Shown here: in pieces, positions 34,223 to 46,750 of the stretch
How the letters are laid out: each line of letters begins with the position of its first letter
How positions within the stretch are numbered: the stretch's first letter is position 1
DNA from: Coenobita brevimanus
Taxonomy: Eukaryota > Arthropoda > Malacostraca > Decapoda > Coenobitidae
Assembly: GCA_032717465.1 (NCBI GenBank)
Contig: CM064732.1
Location: 35,941,822-36,005,821 of the forward strand
DNA length: 64,000 bases
Direction of reading: 5' to 3'
Notes under the pieces: model-generated
Told to the model about the DNA's origin: nothing
What the model saw: only the letters and a program-made list of their open reading frames with translations
Databases searched by the model: none
Translations under genes and position numbers: made by a program

Positions 34223-35599
34223 TTAGAATGAGTTTCCGTATTTATTGTATTTACTTCTGCATTTGTGTGATGTCTCTGATTGGTCACGCTTCAGATTCCA
34301 GCAGAAATTGGCTAGCATGGCTGGACTCCATTTCACTTTGTACCTGCTCTCCATTATTGATATATCTTGATGAAACCTCTCTCCGTGTTCATCATGTACG
34401 TCCCCTGCATTCTGTGGGGAAAAGGACAGATGAGAATGTAGAAAATGAAGCTTCAGTGACATGTTGCTCCCAAGATATTGGTAACACTTGGTTAGTTCAT
34501 CCACTAAAACATTACGTTGGTCCTCTTTATGATTTCCCAGTAGTCCATTGCACACGCCTTTGAATGCACACCACGCAGCTAACTCATTTTCATCCACCAT
34601 TAATTCAAAATCCCTGTCAGTCATAAGTTGATGAATCTGAGGGCCGACAAATATGCTTCTTTAATTTTAACATCACTTCTTATGGGAAATTTCTCCTTGA
34701 GTACTGGAAACATGGTTTATGATGCTGCAGAGCTTTGGCAAACTGTTTCATTAAGCCCAGTTTTTTTATGGAGAGGTGGTAAAATGATCTTTTCCTTCTT
34801 TACCAGTGGTTCATGAATAACATTGTGGGATCCGGGTATCAGTGAATACCGAGGTGGCCATGCTGTGCGTACATACAGTAATGTTCTGATCTTGCTCGGC
34901 TGTCCCACTCGCACAGGAACTACATAAATTTTGTATAGCCAATTCGTAACCCATTAAGAATGGCCACAACTTTCAAATCTGCAAAAATAAGCCATTCATG
35001 CTCACTATAATTTATACGATCTAGAATGAAAGGAAGATTTTCATATGTCTCTCTTAAAATGACTGAGTGAGCAATTGGAATGGATGGCATGGTGTTTCCA
35101 ATGTGCAGTAAAACAGTTTTAATGCTGTAAAGAGATGCATCAATAAGCAACCTCCAGTCGCTTGGTTCATAGTTCAGTTCAAGAGCATCAAAGAGTCCTC
35201 TGATATCACTGCAAAACAAAGATTGTTTTCCAATGAGTAGAACTGCTGCAGATCTGACAAGCGTTTCCTGAATGTTGTAATCCATGCAGCTTTATCCAAC
35301 AGATTCCATTCTTGCAGACGAGAGGCTAGGAGTTCGCTCTGTTGTTTAGTAAGGGTTAGATCATGAACCAAATCATTGAGTTCAGCCTGGGTGATGAGAT
35401 GTGGTTTCTTGTCAGGTTTAGGTCGTGGCTCATGCTTGGAATAATGTGATCCTGGTTCTTCCGAGCTGTCCGTGCCATCGCCTGGCATTTCAGATGGTGG
35501 CTGAGGAACGGGTATATCACTTGAATGTCTGACAGGGCGAATAGCAGACTGAAGATCTGGGTAGACAATAGCTTTTCTGCCCTTCTGGTTTCGATGCAT
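34223..35599 (-). pseudogene. Decayed gene of an uncharacterised conserved family
   Basis: Minus-strand frames join in the order 35599-35174, 35285-34920, 34914-34717 and 34624-34223. The first is Pro/Lys-rich and then reads TKQQSELLASRLQEWNLL and FRKRLSDLQQFYS. The second has CSDIRGLFDALELNYEPSDW, LLIDASLYSIKTVLLHIGN and PIAHSVILRETYENLPFIL. The third region has KKLGLMKQF in an alternative frame. The last has AAWCAFKGVCNGLLGNHK, LGSNMSLKLHFLHSHL and DEHGERFHQDISIMESRY. I recall this order of blocks (CNDIxGL, WRLFIDSS, SLKLHFLHSHL, HGERFHQDI) from multi-copy uncharacterised proteins in arthropods and other animals. I do not know the function. Three or more frameshifts and several stops kill this copy. 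It lies between two piggyBac derivatives. Confidence 0.65.
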
Positions 35600-35722
35600 A
35601 GTGAGAAAAGAAAAACATCATATAGCACTTATTTTGTATTTAGAAAAAAAAATGAGATGTCATGTGAGAAAATTCTAACTGATAAGGAACATAGAGGGAA
35701 GAATACTTACCTGCGATATCTG

Positions 35723-36491
35723 TTAACCTGCCCCGTCCCATTGACGTATGGGTACATTGCAATATTTTGCATTTGCCAGTCCTGGCGACATACTGGTACG
35801 TCGTGCAATTGCAAGGTCCCTAATTTGCACAACTTTCCATTTTTCCCGAGTGATTTTTCGTACCTATACACGGGACACCTTCCTCTATTCCTCTTCAAGA
35901 TGCCAAGCAGGGACAATGCCTTACACCGCATAACCTTCCCCCTCCCCCCCTCACGCCATTGTCTCGGCAATTCACCTGTTACCAGTGACCTGGCCAGTAA
36001 AGACATTCAGGGCCAGAGTGATTCCCCAATCGATGACAATGTGTAGGACAAAGTTTACATAGCATTAGAGGAAGAAACAGTCAGAAATAATGATCAGGTA
36101 ATGTGACAAAAGAAGGTCAGGTATGGTGATGAGTTAGTGAGTGAAACAATGCTTATAATGCCTATATTACTGTTTGAAAACCAATATACTCTTGTACTAC
36201 ATATAAATTCGTACCAAGTAAATAAATAAAAACTGTTTATGAGTCGTGTGAAATAGTTACCCTCCCATAGAACTCGTTTTCTTTGGTGCCAGCCTGTTAG
36301 AAAACCCAGTCAGGTAAGGAGGTACTCATACCTGGATCGAGTATTTTAAACCTCAGGTGAGCGATTTCTCTATGAATTTTCGATGTTTTTCACCAAAAGC
36401 GGAGGTTTTAGCCAAAAAAAAAAAAAATCGAAAATACCTCGGGATTGGGGGGTGTCAGAGGTGCAAAATAGCTCGGGACGTGACGGGTTAA
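35723..36491. mobile_element. piggyBac-derived non-autonomous element 2
   Basis: TTAA at 35723 begins TTAACCTGCCCCGTCCC. TTAA at 36491 begins, on the reverse strand, TTAACCCGTCACGTCCCG. The interior resembles element 1: CACCTTCCTCT, AGTGATTC(G/C)CCAATCGA and the right-hand A-run with TTTTGGTGA all recur in the same order. Length 769 bp against 781 bp for element 1. Confidence 0.82.
35955..36046 (+). pseudogene. piggyBac transposase N-terminal fragment, copy 2
   Basis: The plus frame reads SDLASKDIQGQSDSPIDDNV and then stops at 36044-36046. It aligns with the fragment in element 1, but the upstream LSEDEV part is degraded. Confidence 0.5.
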
Positions 36492-37060
36492 ACAGAAGTA
36501 GCAGTCAGTTGAGTGGTTGCTCGGCTTTCTCCATGCCACTGGCACACCAAATATGAGACCAGGACCAGTACCTTTGACCCATGCCGAAAGTGAACTTGTG
36601 CGGTGTTCTTCATTTGTCCTGATCACCAATTTTACATCTGAAGTACAGCTCATGTAGTTTCTCCACGTGTGAAGTCAAGCATCTTTTATATTGCTTCAGT
36701 GTCAGCAATCAGCATATACATTATATAAAAAGCTATCTGGAGAATTCTTGCATCCTCTAGGCATTATTGCTTAAATAATATCAAAGTCACCTGTAAAAAG
36801 AAATAAAAATCAGATGATCTAAATCAAATTGGAATTTTGCACAAAAAGATAATGACACACTCGAGATAGGAACCATTCGTGACTTAGCACACAAGGTACC
36901 TTGGGGTAAATAGCATTACTTGTAGGTGGATCATTTACAAGAAACTGGTGGGTCACGCACAACACTGGGTGTTGTTTTTGTGATCTACATATATAATTGC
37001 CTTAGGAAACGCCACTATTGCTTTCGTTTTTTTTTTTTTTTTTTCACTGTTATACAATGT
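36492..37060. other. No gene recognised
   Basis: Unique-looking AT-rich sequence with a T18 run at 37027-37044. Confidence 0.5.
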
Positions 37061-37064
37061 AATG

Positions 37065-37290
37065 GTAAATTTCCATCTGCAACCAGTTACGAGTTATAGC
37101 TCCCTGAATATCCGTGACTTTGAGCTTGACCTTTTAAGTCACTCAAGGTCGAAGATCTTGGTGCCAAATGAAAGCCCATATGGGAGTTCCTGTATGTTGA
37201 CAATAGTAAATATCTCTATCTTCAGCCAGCATCAAGATATAGCCCTCTGAAAATCCGTGACCTTGTTGTGACCTTTCAGGGTCACTCGAT
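37065..37290. repeat. TGACCT-rich dispersed repeat, copy 2
   Basis: Two tandem units of the repeat seen at 33825: units near 37065 and 37200 each run AAATTTCCATCT or AAATATCTCTAT, then CAGC/CCAG, then ATCCGTGAC, TTGACC or GTGACC. Diverged but clearly the same family. Confidence 0.7.
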
Positions 37291-37549
37291 TATCTCCAAA
37301 ATTTAATCACTTTCTATTGGGACCAGTGCCCAAGTATCCTGAAAGTTTATGTATTTCACTCAGCTTTTTTCCGTAATGCTCCTAACAAACAAAGAAACTG
37401 GACCAAAAACAACACCTCATCGGACTCCGTCCGGGCGAGGTGAAAAACGGACATTACTGAACATACTTGTTGTGTACATGAAAATAGCTGAAGCTCTTTA
37501 AAGCCGAGGACTTTAATCATTAGCAAGAAGAAGGGAAGCTGTTGCCCGT

Positions 37550-38320
37550 TGGTGTGTGGATGGATGGTTGAATGGATAGATGGTCAGTTTGTAGTTATAT
37601 AGGCGGAGTTGGATGATGGATGGATGGTGAGTGGAAGGATGGATGGATAGGTTTATAGGTGAATGGATGGTTGGATGGATGGACGGACTGATGGATGAAT
37701 GGTCGGTGGTTGGATGTAAACTTATATCATGAAATGAAAGGTTAGTTACACGATGGATGGATGGATTGGCATTGTGTGGGCTGGATAGATGACTGTGCTA
37801 TGACTGGATGCATAGACGAATTGATGTCATAATGTGGGTGTTTTAGATTTATTAGTGGAATGAGCATATAGAAAGATGGATGGATGGATGATGGGATGGA
37901 TGGTAAGTTTCTTGGATTGGCAGAATAACAGATGGATGAATAGAAGCTGGTTAGTGCTAGTGGATGGACGGATGAATATATGTGGTTTGTTACCTGTGTA
38001 GTTAATAAAGAGATGAATATAGCTGTATCGTGATGGTGAATGGAATAAAGGATGGATTAATGAATAGATAGGTGAATGGATGGATTGGTGGATGGTGGAT
38101 GGATTGCTGGGTGGATCAGTGGAAAGTTGGAGACTTGCTCTTGTTTGTGGACTGATACGGTAGATGGTGAGCAGACAACAGTGTTTTGATAGCTACAATA
38201 CTTAAACGCTGATTTTCAGTGGATGGATGGATGGATCGATGGTGGGTAAGTTTATATCTACCACAGTGGATAATGGGTGGGTAGACAGATAGAATTTATT
38301 ATGGTGATAGTGGCTGCATG
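37550..38320. repeat. Imperfect GGAT tetranucleotide region
   Basis: Clusters of (GGAT)n or (GATG)n interspersed with diverged sequence over about 770 bp. No coding signal. Confidence 0.85.
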
Positions 38321-38584
38321 GATGGTCAGTTAGAGTCAACGGATATAACTAGGATTTATGTGAGGAGAATGAGGTTAGACGAGAAGGGCTAAGCAGATGG
38401 CTTAATATAATAAACGAATATGTTACGAAGTGAGGTATGCATTACGAGGAAGCAAATGATGTGATGGTAAAGATAATGGATCTTTCCAGATCTGCTCCAC
38501 AGGTGTTGAAATGCCAAATTAGTCAGGCGAAATATGTAAGTGCGGATGATTTCACTCGTGGGGCGAAGTTTAAGATTTTGAAGT

Positions 38585-40175
38585 CATCAATGATGAGGTT
38601 TTCTTTAGCTCTTCTTCACCTTCATGGAATACCCAACATGAATTCTCATCAGGACCATTAGCTTTTCCTTAGTCTAATTAACTCATCTCTACCTGGACCT
38701 CTTGTTCCGATATATGTATATTTGTTAATATATGTGGGTATACTTGTTCTTTTTCATCTCTCTCAAATCTACTTTCTCAAATAAAAACTTACTGGAATTT
38801 TTTGGTTAGTAGCCTATCTCACAAATACCTTCTTCAGAGATATAAATTTCCCCCTCATCCATGATGGACTGTATTTTAACTTTGACTTTACCATACAGTA
38901 CTTGTACTTGGTGTGTAGCTGAAGAACAGCTTCGGTTGATCGGTACTTTTATTTATAATGTCTTCCTCAAACTGCCTTTGAGTTTCTCTTCTTACCCTTG
39001 TATAATCATTTCTTGCCTGATATTATACTGTATGTTTTCTCACTATTACGTCATCTGCATCTGATCCACGGCAAATCTCGTTTCTCTTTAGCCTCTTTAC
39101 AGTCAGTATTAACCCTTCGTTAGTCAGGTGCGGTGTTTTGGCACCCCAAATTTTTTTACAAGCTCATATTTCCTAGCCGGTAATTAGAATATTTCTCACT
39201 TTTCCAATACTCTCTTGATTCAGTGAGGGGAGGGAGCATGTGGATTGGTTTAGTCCTGCCTCTGTTGTTGTGAGAGAGAGGGGCACTTCCCCCCCCCCCC
39301 ATGATGTCCAGTCACCCCATCAAACTAACCATGTAGATCATATTTATGATATAGATTGTTTTTTTTATCTGATTTTTGCATAATGTTTATCATTATGCAG
39401 ATTTTGAAAATCATAAAATGTATTTTCCTGTGCGTATTTACTTGAGAAATGAGATATAAGTCCGTTTATCTTTTTACTGATATTATAATTTATTGTATTT
39501 TATTATTATAAATTAATGAACACCTCCTACAAGGCATTCAATCTTTTCATTAGTGATTCCAGAGATATGCTGAAGCGGGAGTATGAATATATTTTACATG
39601 TTAGTAACACTACATGTATTTTTGTATTGAGGTGTAGTAACACCCCACCAGACTCCACGTTTAAATACCCCAGAGGACTAACGGAGGATTAAACCACTTC
39701 TTTATCTTTATTTTCAATTCTTTTTGCTGTGGGATGTAATTTTGGACTCCTGTTTTGTAAAATTCACTCATTTTTCATATACAGTATAACATTTTATATT
39801 TTTTCTTCTTAGCTCCATTTCCCAATCATGATCTATAAAGTGCTTCTTTAGGTCATGATAGTTGTCTTTTTTGTAGTCTAGCATCTTTATGTAATTTCCA
39901 TTATCGTTAACTTTATCATATGCTATCCGGAAATTGCAGTCTAATACTGCATGGTCACTTTTGCCGAAAGGAGGACGATAATTTATGTAGTCCGTTTCGT
40001 TTTCTTGCCTAGTAATATGATGTCAAATATTGAGGGATCTTCTGGTCCTTTTCTTCTGGCCCCTTCCTTTACATGTTGTGTCAGGAAAAACTCCTGTAGA
40101 GAGCTTTTGATCCCAACAGCTTTCATAGCTTTTTACATCTGGAGTTTCAAGTAATATATTTTTTTAAATTTCCGG
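38585..40175 (-). mobile_element. CR1/Jockey LINE fragment, second copy
   Basis: The plus strand matches 16030-16930 of the near full-length LINE segment by segment: CCCAACATGAA and TCATCAGGACCATT(T/A)GCTTTTCC, AGCTGAAGAACAGCTTCGGTTGATC, TACTGCATGGTC(G/A)CTTTTGCC, and finally GGAAAAACTCCTG(C/T)A with GCTTTTG(G/A)TCCCAACAGCTTTC. Both ends of the LINE are missing: the fragment covers the endonuclease-RT linker and the RT N-terminus only. It is interrupted by a TTAA-flanked insertion at 39109-39692. Confidence 0.85.
39109..39692. mobile_element. TTAA-target MITE nested in the LINE
   Basis: The left end TTAACCCTTCGTTAGTC (39109) and right end, reversed, TTAATCCTCCGTTAGTC (39692) form a ~17-bp TIR starting at TTAA. 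The LINE paralogue shows the empty site at 16505-16520: CTGTATTGAACCATTTCTT there, against GTATTAA, insertion, TTAAACCACTTCTT here. A TTAA target duplicated on insertion is the piggyBac hallmark. No ORF is recognisable in the 584 bp. The ends differ from the two other piggyBac derivatives in this window, so it is a separate family. Confidence 0.88.
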
Positions 40176-40180
40176 TCAGA

Positions 40181-42000
<1,820 letters not shown>

Positions 42001-42148
42001 CTGTATGTATCGGTATATAAAAGAGCAGGGTTGTGTCTGTGTTTGCCTTTCAATCACGCCCAAACCAAGATCGAGAGACCTCCAGACCCATATATATTCT
42101 GAATCAGGGTGACCCAAGGATGGTATTAGGAGGGTCAAGAGTCAGATC

Positions 42149-42480
42149 TGGGTCATTTGAGGTCACCCGTGGTGTTTGCCTTTTTTAGCCCGGGCAACGC
42201 TGGTCACCCCTGCAGCCCAATCTTTGGCAAGGAAACATGACATCCAGTTTGGGCATAGGCTATATGAGGTTGACCTCCGAGGTCAATTGAGGTCACTGGT
42301 CGGAGGTCATTTGAGGTCACCGGTAATACACGCTCCAACGATAACCCAGCATACCAATTTTTGGCATGGAGACTCACATGACCTCCATTTTGGACAGAGA
42401 CTATGTGAAGTTGACCTCCCAGGTCATTTGAGGTCACCGGTCGGAGGTCAGTTGAGGTCACGGGTAATAGTAAATAAGTG
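42149..42480. promoter_or_regulatory. AGGTCA half-site array, ~137-bp tandem duplication
   Basis: Two ~137-bp units (from about 42212 and 42347) each contain TTGACCTCC(G/C), then AGGTCA-NTTG-AGGTCA, then CGGAGGTCA-NTTG-AGGTCA. In about 330 bp there are at least a dozen exact AGGTCA/TGACCT hexamers, with five AGGTCA-type pairs in direct orientation spaced by four bases (counting GGGTCATTTGAGGTCA at 42149). AGGTCA direct repeats are nuclear-receptor binding sites. A regulatory role here is inference; the array could simply be a repeat family. Confidence 0.45.
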
Positions 42481-42644
42481 CGCACAAATATTGTGGGTTA
42501 GTCTGCGAAAGCTGGAATAAAAAGTTCCTGGACCTCTAATAATCCCCTTTCAAAAGCATAAGAGGCACATTGTGTTTCTGGAGTAGAAAGAAAGACTGAA
42601 ATAAATCAAATAGGATTAGGATGTTCACCTTTTTGGTACCCCTG

Positions 42645-42646
<2 letters not shown>

Positions 42647-42679
<33 letters not shown>

Positions 42680-42733
42680 ATATATATCTATATATCTATA
42701 TATATATATATATATCTATCTATCTATATATAT
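42647..42733. repeat. (AT)n tract split by the gypsy insertion
   Basis: AT/CTAT tract ending exactly at the 5' LTR. AT sequence resumes after the 3' LTR at 48245, so the element landed inside this microsatellite. Confidence 0.9.
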
Positions 42734-43522
42734 TGTTACATAGCCTATGATTTCATCATCCTTTGTGTAATTTTAACGCACAGTTGCTGCATGTTTGATC
42801 ACGAGCGTGTTCTGCCTCAGTCCCCCCTTCTACCGTTATAGTAGAGTAAGTCGACATCTCTGTTATACTTTGCGGGATTGTCATCTGTTTGTCCCCATGG
42901 CTTCATTTGCGCGTCCTCATTACAAGTTGTATCAAGCTCTCCTGGCCCCTATATAATGAGCTCAGTCTCTGCATCATTGCCACTTAGATCTGCTCCTCAT
43001 TTTGTTCACATCTCTGTCCTCCCCTGTACAGATATTATTATTGTGAGTGCTCAAGAAATCTCCAACCATCTAGCAGCTGTGTGTAATTTGAGTATAACTG
43101 TTGTTGCATTTTTTCTTGTACTGTATAGCATAAGTTTAATTTGTAGGCCTAGTGAAGTTTTTGTAATTCATGTATGGATCTTTATGTCAGTCATTTTTGA
43201 TAATAGTTTGTATCTGTAATTATTTATCTGGCATTCACTGAGTATTATCTGGTATCTCATTTTATCAGGGCTGACTTAGATAAATTTATTCTTGCTAATT
43301 TCGTGTTAATAGAGGCTATTGCAGTTAACCATATATTTAACCTGTTTATTTGCCATTACATTATCTTTATGAGTCCTGAATGTTTTGTTGTTAATTTAAG
43401 CATTAAACTTTAACTTGTAATTTTACCTAACTCTTTTGTTTTGAACCTGGAACTTTACGGGACAGTAGTGACTCTTCGTATTCTCACTTAAAGTGTACAT
43501 TATCTTTCTCTGTTCCGTAACA
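42734..43522 (+). repeat. 5' LTR
   Basis: Starts TGTTACATAGCCTATG, ends GTTCCGTAACA. A TATATAATGAG box-like motif at about 42951 may be the core promoter. The 113-codon frame inside is an LTR artefact present in both copies. Confidence 0.93.
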
Positions 43523-43528
43523 TAAATT

Positions 43529-43546
43529 TGGCGACCTCATATCAGG
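43529..43546 (+). other. Primer-binding site (candidate)
   Basis: TGGCGACCTCATATCAGG starts six bases after the LTR. TGG matches the CCA end of a tRNA. The same TGGCGACCTCAT starts the PBS of the other gypsy element in this window (59840-59862, minus strand). I cannot name the tRNA. Confidence 0.65.
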
Positions 43547-43586
43547 ATATTCAGGATATTATCATAAGGATATTGCTTGATATTTT

Positions 43587-44633
43587 GTGACTGTTACTGT
43601 ATTAATTATGTCTACTATTACTACACTTGATGAAGCCAAGGACTTTTTGTCAAATGTGCAAACAGTGTGTGATATAGAAAACAGAACAAAGAATGAACTT
43701 AAGCTTGTTGCTCAACAATTGGGAATTGCAGTTCACTCTCATCATTCTAAAGATCAAATTGTTGGCATGATTAATAAAAGCTTGTTTAATGTAACTCCTC
43801 CAAATGAGCAAACGCAGATTGAATTAGCTAAGTTACAGCTAGCTCTGCAGGAGGCTCGTGCTAAAGAAGCTGAATTTCAAGCAAATGCTAAGCAGGCGGA
43901 GTCTCAGGCTCGTAATCCGGAGGCGGAATTTCAAGCACGTGCTAAGGAGGCTGAGTCTCAGGCTAAGGAGGCGGAATCTCAGGTTCGGATTCAGGAGGCA
44001 CAGATACAGGCACAAGTTGAGCTTGCCAGGATTCAGGCAGACCATGAGTATCGCATGAAACAAGGTGGAACTGGATCATCTTGCTCTGATGATTTTGATG
44101 TGGCTAAAAATGTTAAACTTGTCCCTCCTTTTAATGAATCTGATTTAACAAAGTATTTTCAGTTGTTTGAGAGGGTAGCTACAGGTTTTAATTGGCCTAA
44201 GGAGTATTGGCCAGTACTCCTTCAAACTGTTCTCACCGGTAAAGCTCAAGTAACTTATGCATCTTTGCCTCAGGATCAGTCTGATAATTATGATGTAGTT
44301 AAGAGCTTGATTCTTAAGGCCTATGAGCTTGTTCCTGAAGCCTATAGAGTAAAATTTAGGACAACTTACAAGCAAGATAAGCAATCCCATGTTGAGTATG
44401 CAAAAATCAAAGAAGATCTGTTAGAGCAGTGGTTAAATTCTAAGAATGTTGATTCTGATTTTGGTAAATTTAAGCAGATGATTTTGCTGGAGGATTTCAA
44501 AAGGTGTATTTATAAAGATGTAAGCCTATATCTTGATGAGAAAAGAATAGATAATTTGTCTGATGCTGCAGTTTTAGCTGATGAGTATGTTCTCACTCAC
44601 AAGAGATATTTTAGAGGAAAAAGGGAAAGCTGA
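43587..44633 (+). CDS. gag: Gag polyprotein, N-terminal part
   Basis: A 348-codon frame. Residues ~15-75 form a small helical domain (TLDEAKDFLSNVQTVCDIEN). Residues ~85-150 are a repetitive Ala/Glu/Gln coiled coil (KEAEFQA, KEAESQ repeats). Residues ~165-345 are the Gag capsid-like region (VPPFNESDLTKYFQLFERVA, WPVLLQTVLTGKAQVTYASL, VKSLILKAYELVPEAYRVKF). The start could also be the second ATG (MSTITTLDEA). The frame ends at TGA 44631. The zinc knuckle lies in the +1 frame just beyond, so a one-base indel in the A-run near 44620 probably split Gag; programmed frameshifting is the alternative. Confidence 0.85.
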   Translation: MTVTVLIMSTITTLDEAKDFLSNVQTVCDIENRTKNELKLVAQQLGIAVHSHHSKDQIVGMINKSLFNVTPPNEQTQIELAKLQLALQEARAKEAEFQANAKQAESQARNPEAEFQARAKEAESQAKEAESQVRIQEAQIQAQVELARIQADHEYRMKQGGTGSSCSDDFDVAKNVKLVPPFNESDLTKYFQLFERVATGFNWPKEYWPVLLQTVLTGKAQVTYASLPQDQSDNYDVVKSLILKAYELVPEAYRVKFRTTYKQDKQSHVEYAKIKEDLLEQWLNSKNVDSDFGKFKQMILLEDFKRCIYKDVSLYLDEKRIDNLSDAAVLADEYVLTHKRYFRGKRES

Positions 44634-46440
44634 GAGTAAGTACGTTGCCTCTACTCAGAGTACAGGTAACAGGAAAGAGAATAAGGATGATGTTTCTCAG
44701 GAAGTAAATACCAGCTTCACCTCTAGATTTCAGAAAAGTAAATGTACTTATTGTAGTAAGCTTGGTCATACTACGGAGAAATGTTTCAGGAGACAGCGTG
44801 ATGTGAACAAAAAGGAGTCTTTAAATATTCAGTCAATTGGTCTAGTGTCCACCCTTGAGAGTTCCCATAATTCTTTAACTGAGTTAACTGAACCTGCTTT
44901 GAGGGGTAACTTAAATTCTCATGATGGAGCTCCTCTTTTGAGCAGTAACGTGGGTGACACTCTCAAGAGTTCATGTGCTAATTTCCTGTCTGATGGTTTT
45001 GTCAGTCCTATGGACAGTAATGACAGGAAATCAGTTCAAATATATCGTGATACAGGTGCTTGCCAATCCCTTATGCTGACCAGTGTTCTAGGCTCTAATG
45101 TTAATTCCTCTGATGAAACTGTAATCTTACAAGGTGTAGGGAATAATTACTTCTCTATCCCTCTGTGCAGAGTGAATTTAGAGTCTGGTTTTGTTAATGG
45201 TTCCGTTATGGTTGGGTTGGTTGAGACACTCCCAATGTCAGGTGTAACTTTCTTACTTAGAAATGATATTGGTGGAAGTCAAGTGTGTCCAGCTCCTCAG
45301 TTGTCTAGTGAGCCAGTGGCTGTGTCCCAGGATCGTGATGTCCCTGATGTGTTTCTTGCATGTGCTGTCACTAGGGCTAAGTCTAAAGTTACTGGTGATT
45401 TAGAGGATAATGATGATGATGATGTTATCCTAGCTGACACTTTTCTTGCTAATTTGGACCACTCACCAGATGAGGCAGTACCCCGTAGTGTTGATAATTT
45501 GTCTCGTCAAGAGTTGGTTGAGTTGCAGGTTGCTGACCCTGAGTTGAAAGGTCTAGCTAACTCTGCTTGCAGTGAGGAAGAGTCAGCTGGTGCTTCTACT
45601 TGTTATTATGTAAAGTCAGGAGTACTTATGAGGAAGTGGAGACCCCCAACAGCATCAGCCGACTGTGAATGGGAGGTTGTACATCAAGTTGTCATCCCTC
45701 GTGTTTGTAGGCAGGATATCATTAGAGTGGCTCATGATTCCAGTTTGGCAGGACACCTTGGAGTGAGGAAGACTGTGGCACGCATTTTGAAACACTTCTA
45801 CTGGCCAGGTATCTTCAGGGATGTTTCCTGGTATTGTAAGTCTTGTCACACCTGTCAAGTTGTGGGGAAGTGTAATCAGACCGAAAAGGTTGCACCTCTA
45901 GTTCCCATTCCTCCTTTTGAGGCGCCTTTCACCCGTCAGTTGGTGGATATTGTGGGCCCTCTTCCTAAGACTTCTTCAGGATTTTCTTATGTGTTGACCA
46001 TGATTGACATGGCTACTCGTTATCCTGAAGCCATTCCACTTAGAAACATCTCAGCAAAGAACGTGGTTAAGGAAATGCTGGGGTTCTTCACAAAGTTTGG
46101 TCTGCCTAAGGAGGTACAGTCAGACCGGGGAAGTAATTTCATGTCAAACGTTTTCAAGCAGTCTCTGAAAGAGTTGGGCATCTCCCAGATCACGTCTTCA
46201 GCTTACCATCCCCAGACCCAGGGAGCGTTGGAGAGATATCATCAAACACTCAAATCGATGCTCAAGAAATACTGTTTGGAACATCAGAAAGACTGGGATA
46301 AAGGTCTTCCATTCGTTGTGTTTGCTGCAAGAGAATCTCCAAATGAATCACTGGGCTTCTCACCTTTTGAACTACTGTTTGGCCATGAAGTAAGAGGACC
46401 CCTTGTTACTCAAGGAATGCTGGCTGTCGGAGGAAGATGA
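44581..46440 (+). pseudogene. pol: Gag zinc knuckle, protease and integrase
   Basis: One 619-codon frame. A CCHC knuckle, CTYCSKLGHTTEKC, is near residue 56. An aspartic protease follows: YRDTGACQSLML near residue 155 with the DTG triad, and TFLLRNDIGGSQV as the flap-distal GND-like block. Directly after a linker comes the integrase: a H2C2 zinc finger (AHDSSLAGHLGVRKTVARIL, then CKSCHTCQ) and a DDE core with D in LVDIVGPLP, D in QSDRGSNFMS and E in TQGALERYHQTL. No RT or RNase H lies between protease and integrase, unlike standard Ty3/gypsy. The frame ends at TGA 46438 after a probable 1-bp indel, and the integrase C-terminus continues in the next frame. Confidence 0.9.
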
Positions 46441-46750
46441 CGTCAACCTGCTGGAGTATGTGATGAATTTCAAAGAACGGCTGTCCACTGCTTTACAGCT
46501 GGCGAGAGAGAATTTAGGAGCTGCTCAGGAGAAGATGAAGACTTGGTATGATAAGAAGTCCAGGTTACGCCACTTTCAGCCAGGAGATCAGGTTTTGATT
46601 CTGCTACCAGTTCATGGGCAACCTCTTCAAGCCAAGTTTAGTGGTCCTTATTTCGTGGAGAAGAAACTCAGTGATGTCAACTATGTCATCGCCACACCAG
46701 ATCGTAGAAAGAGCAAGCAACTTTGTCACATCAACATGCTAAAATTATAA
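46403..46750 (+). pseudogene. pol: Integrase C-terminus with GPY/F domain
   Basis: Frame +1 relative to the integrase core. Reads EEDDVNLLEYVMNFKERLST, then DKKSRLRHFQPGDQVLILLP, FSGPYFVEKKLSDVNYVI (the GPY/F chromatin-targeting module of Ty3/gypsy integrases) and CHINMLKL. It stops at TAA 46748, but the same frame continues open into RT beyond that single stop, so integrase and RT were one polyprotein in the ancestor. Confidence 0.88.

Noticed and set aside
42878..43219. 113-codon ORF, repeated at 47600-47941
   Set aside because: It lies entirely inside the gypsy LTRs and is duplicated only because the LTRs are.
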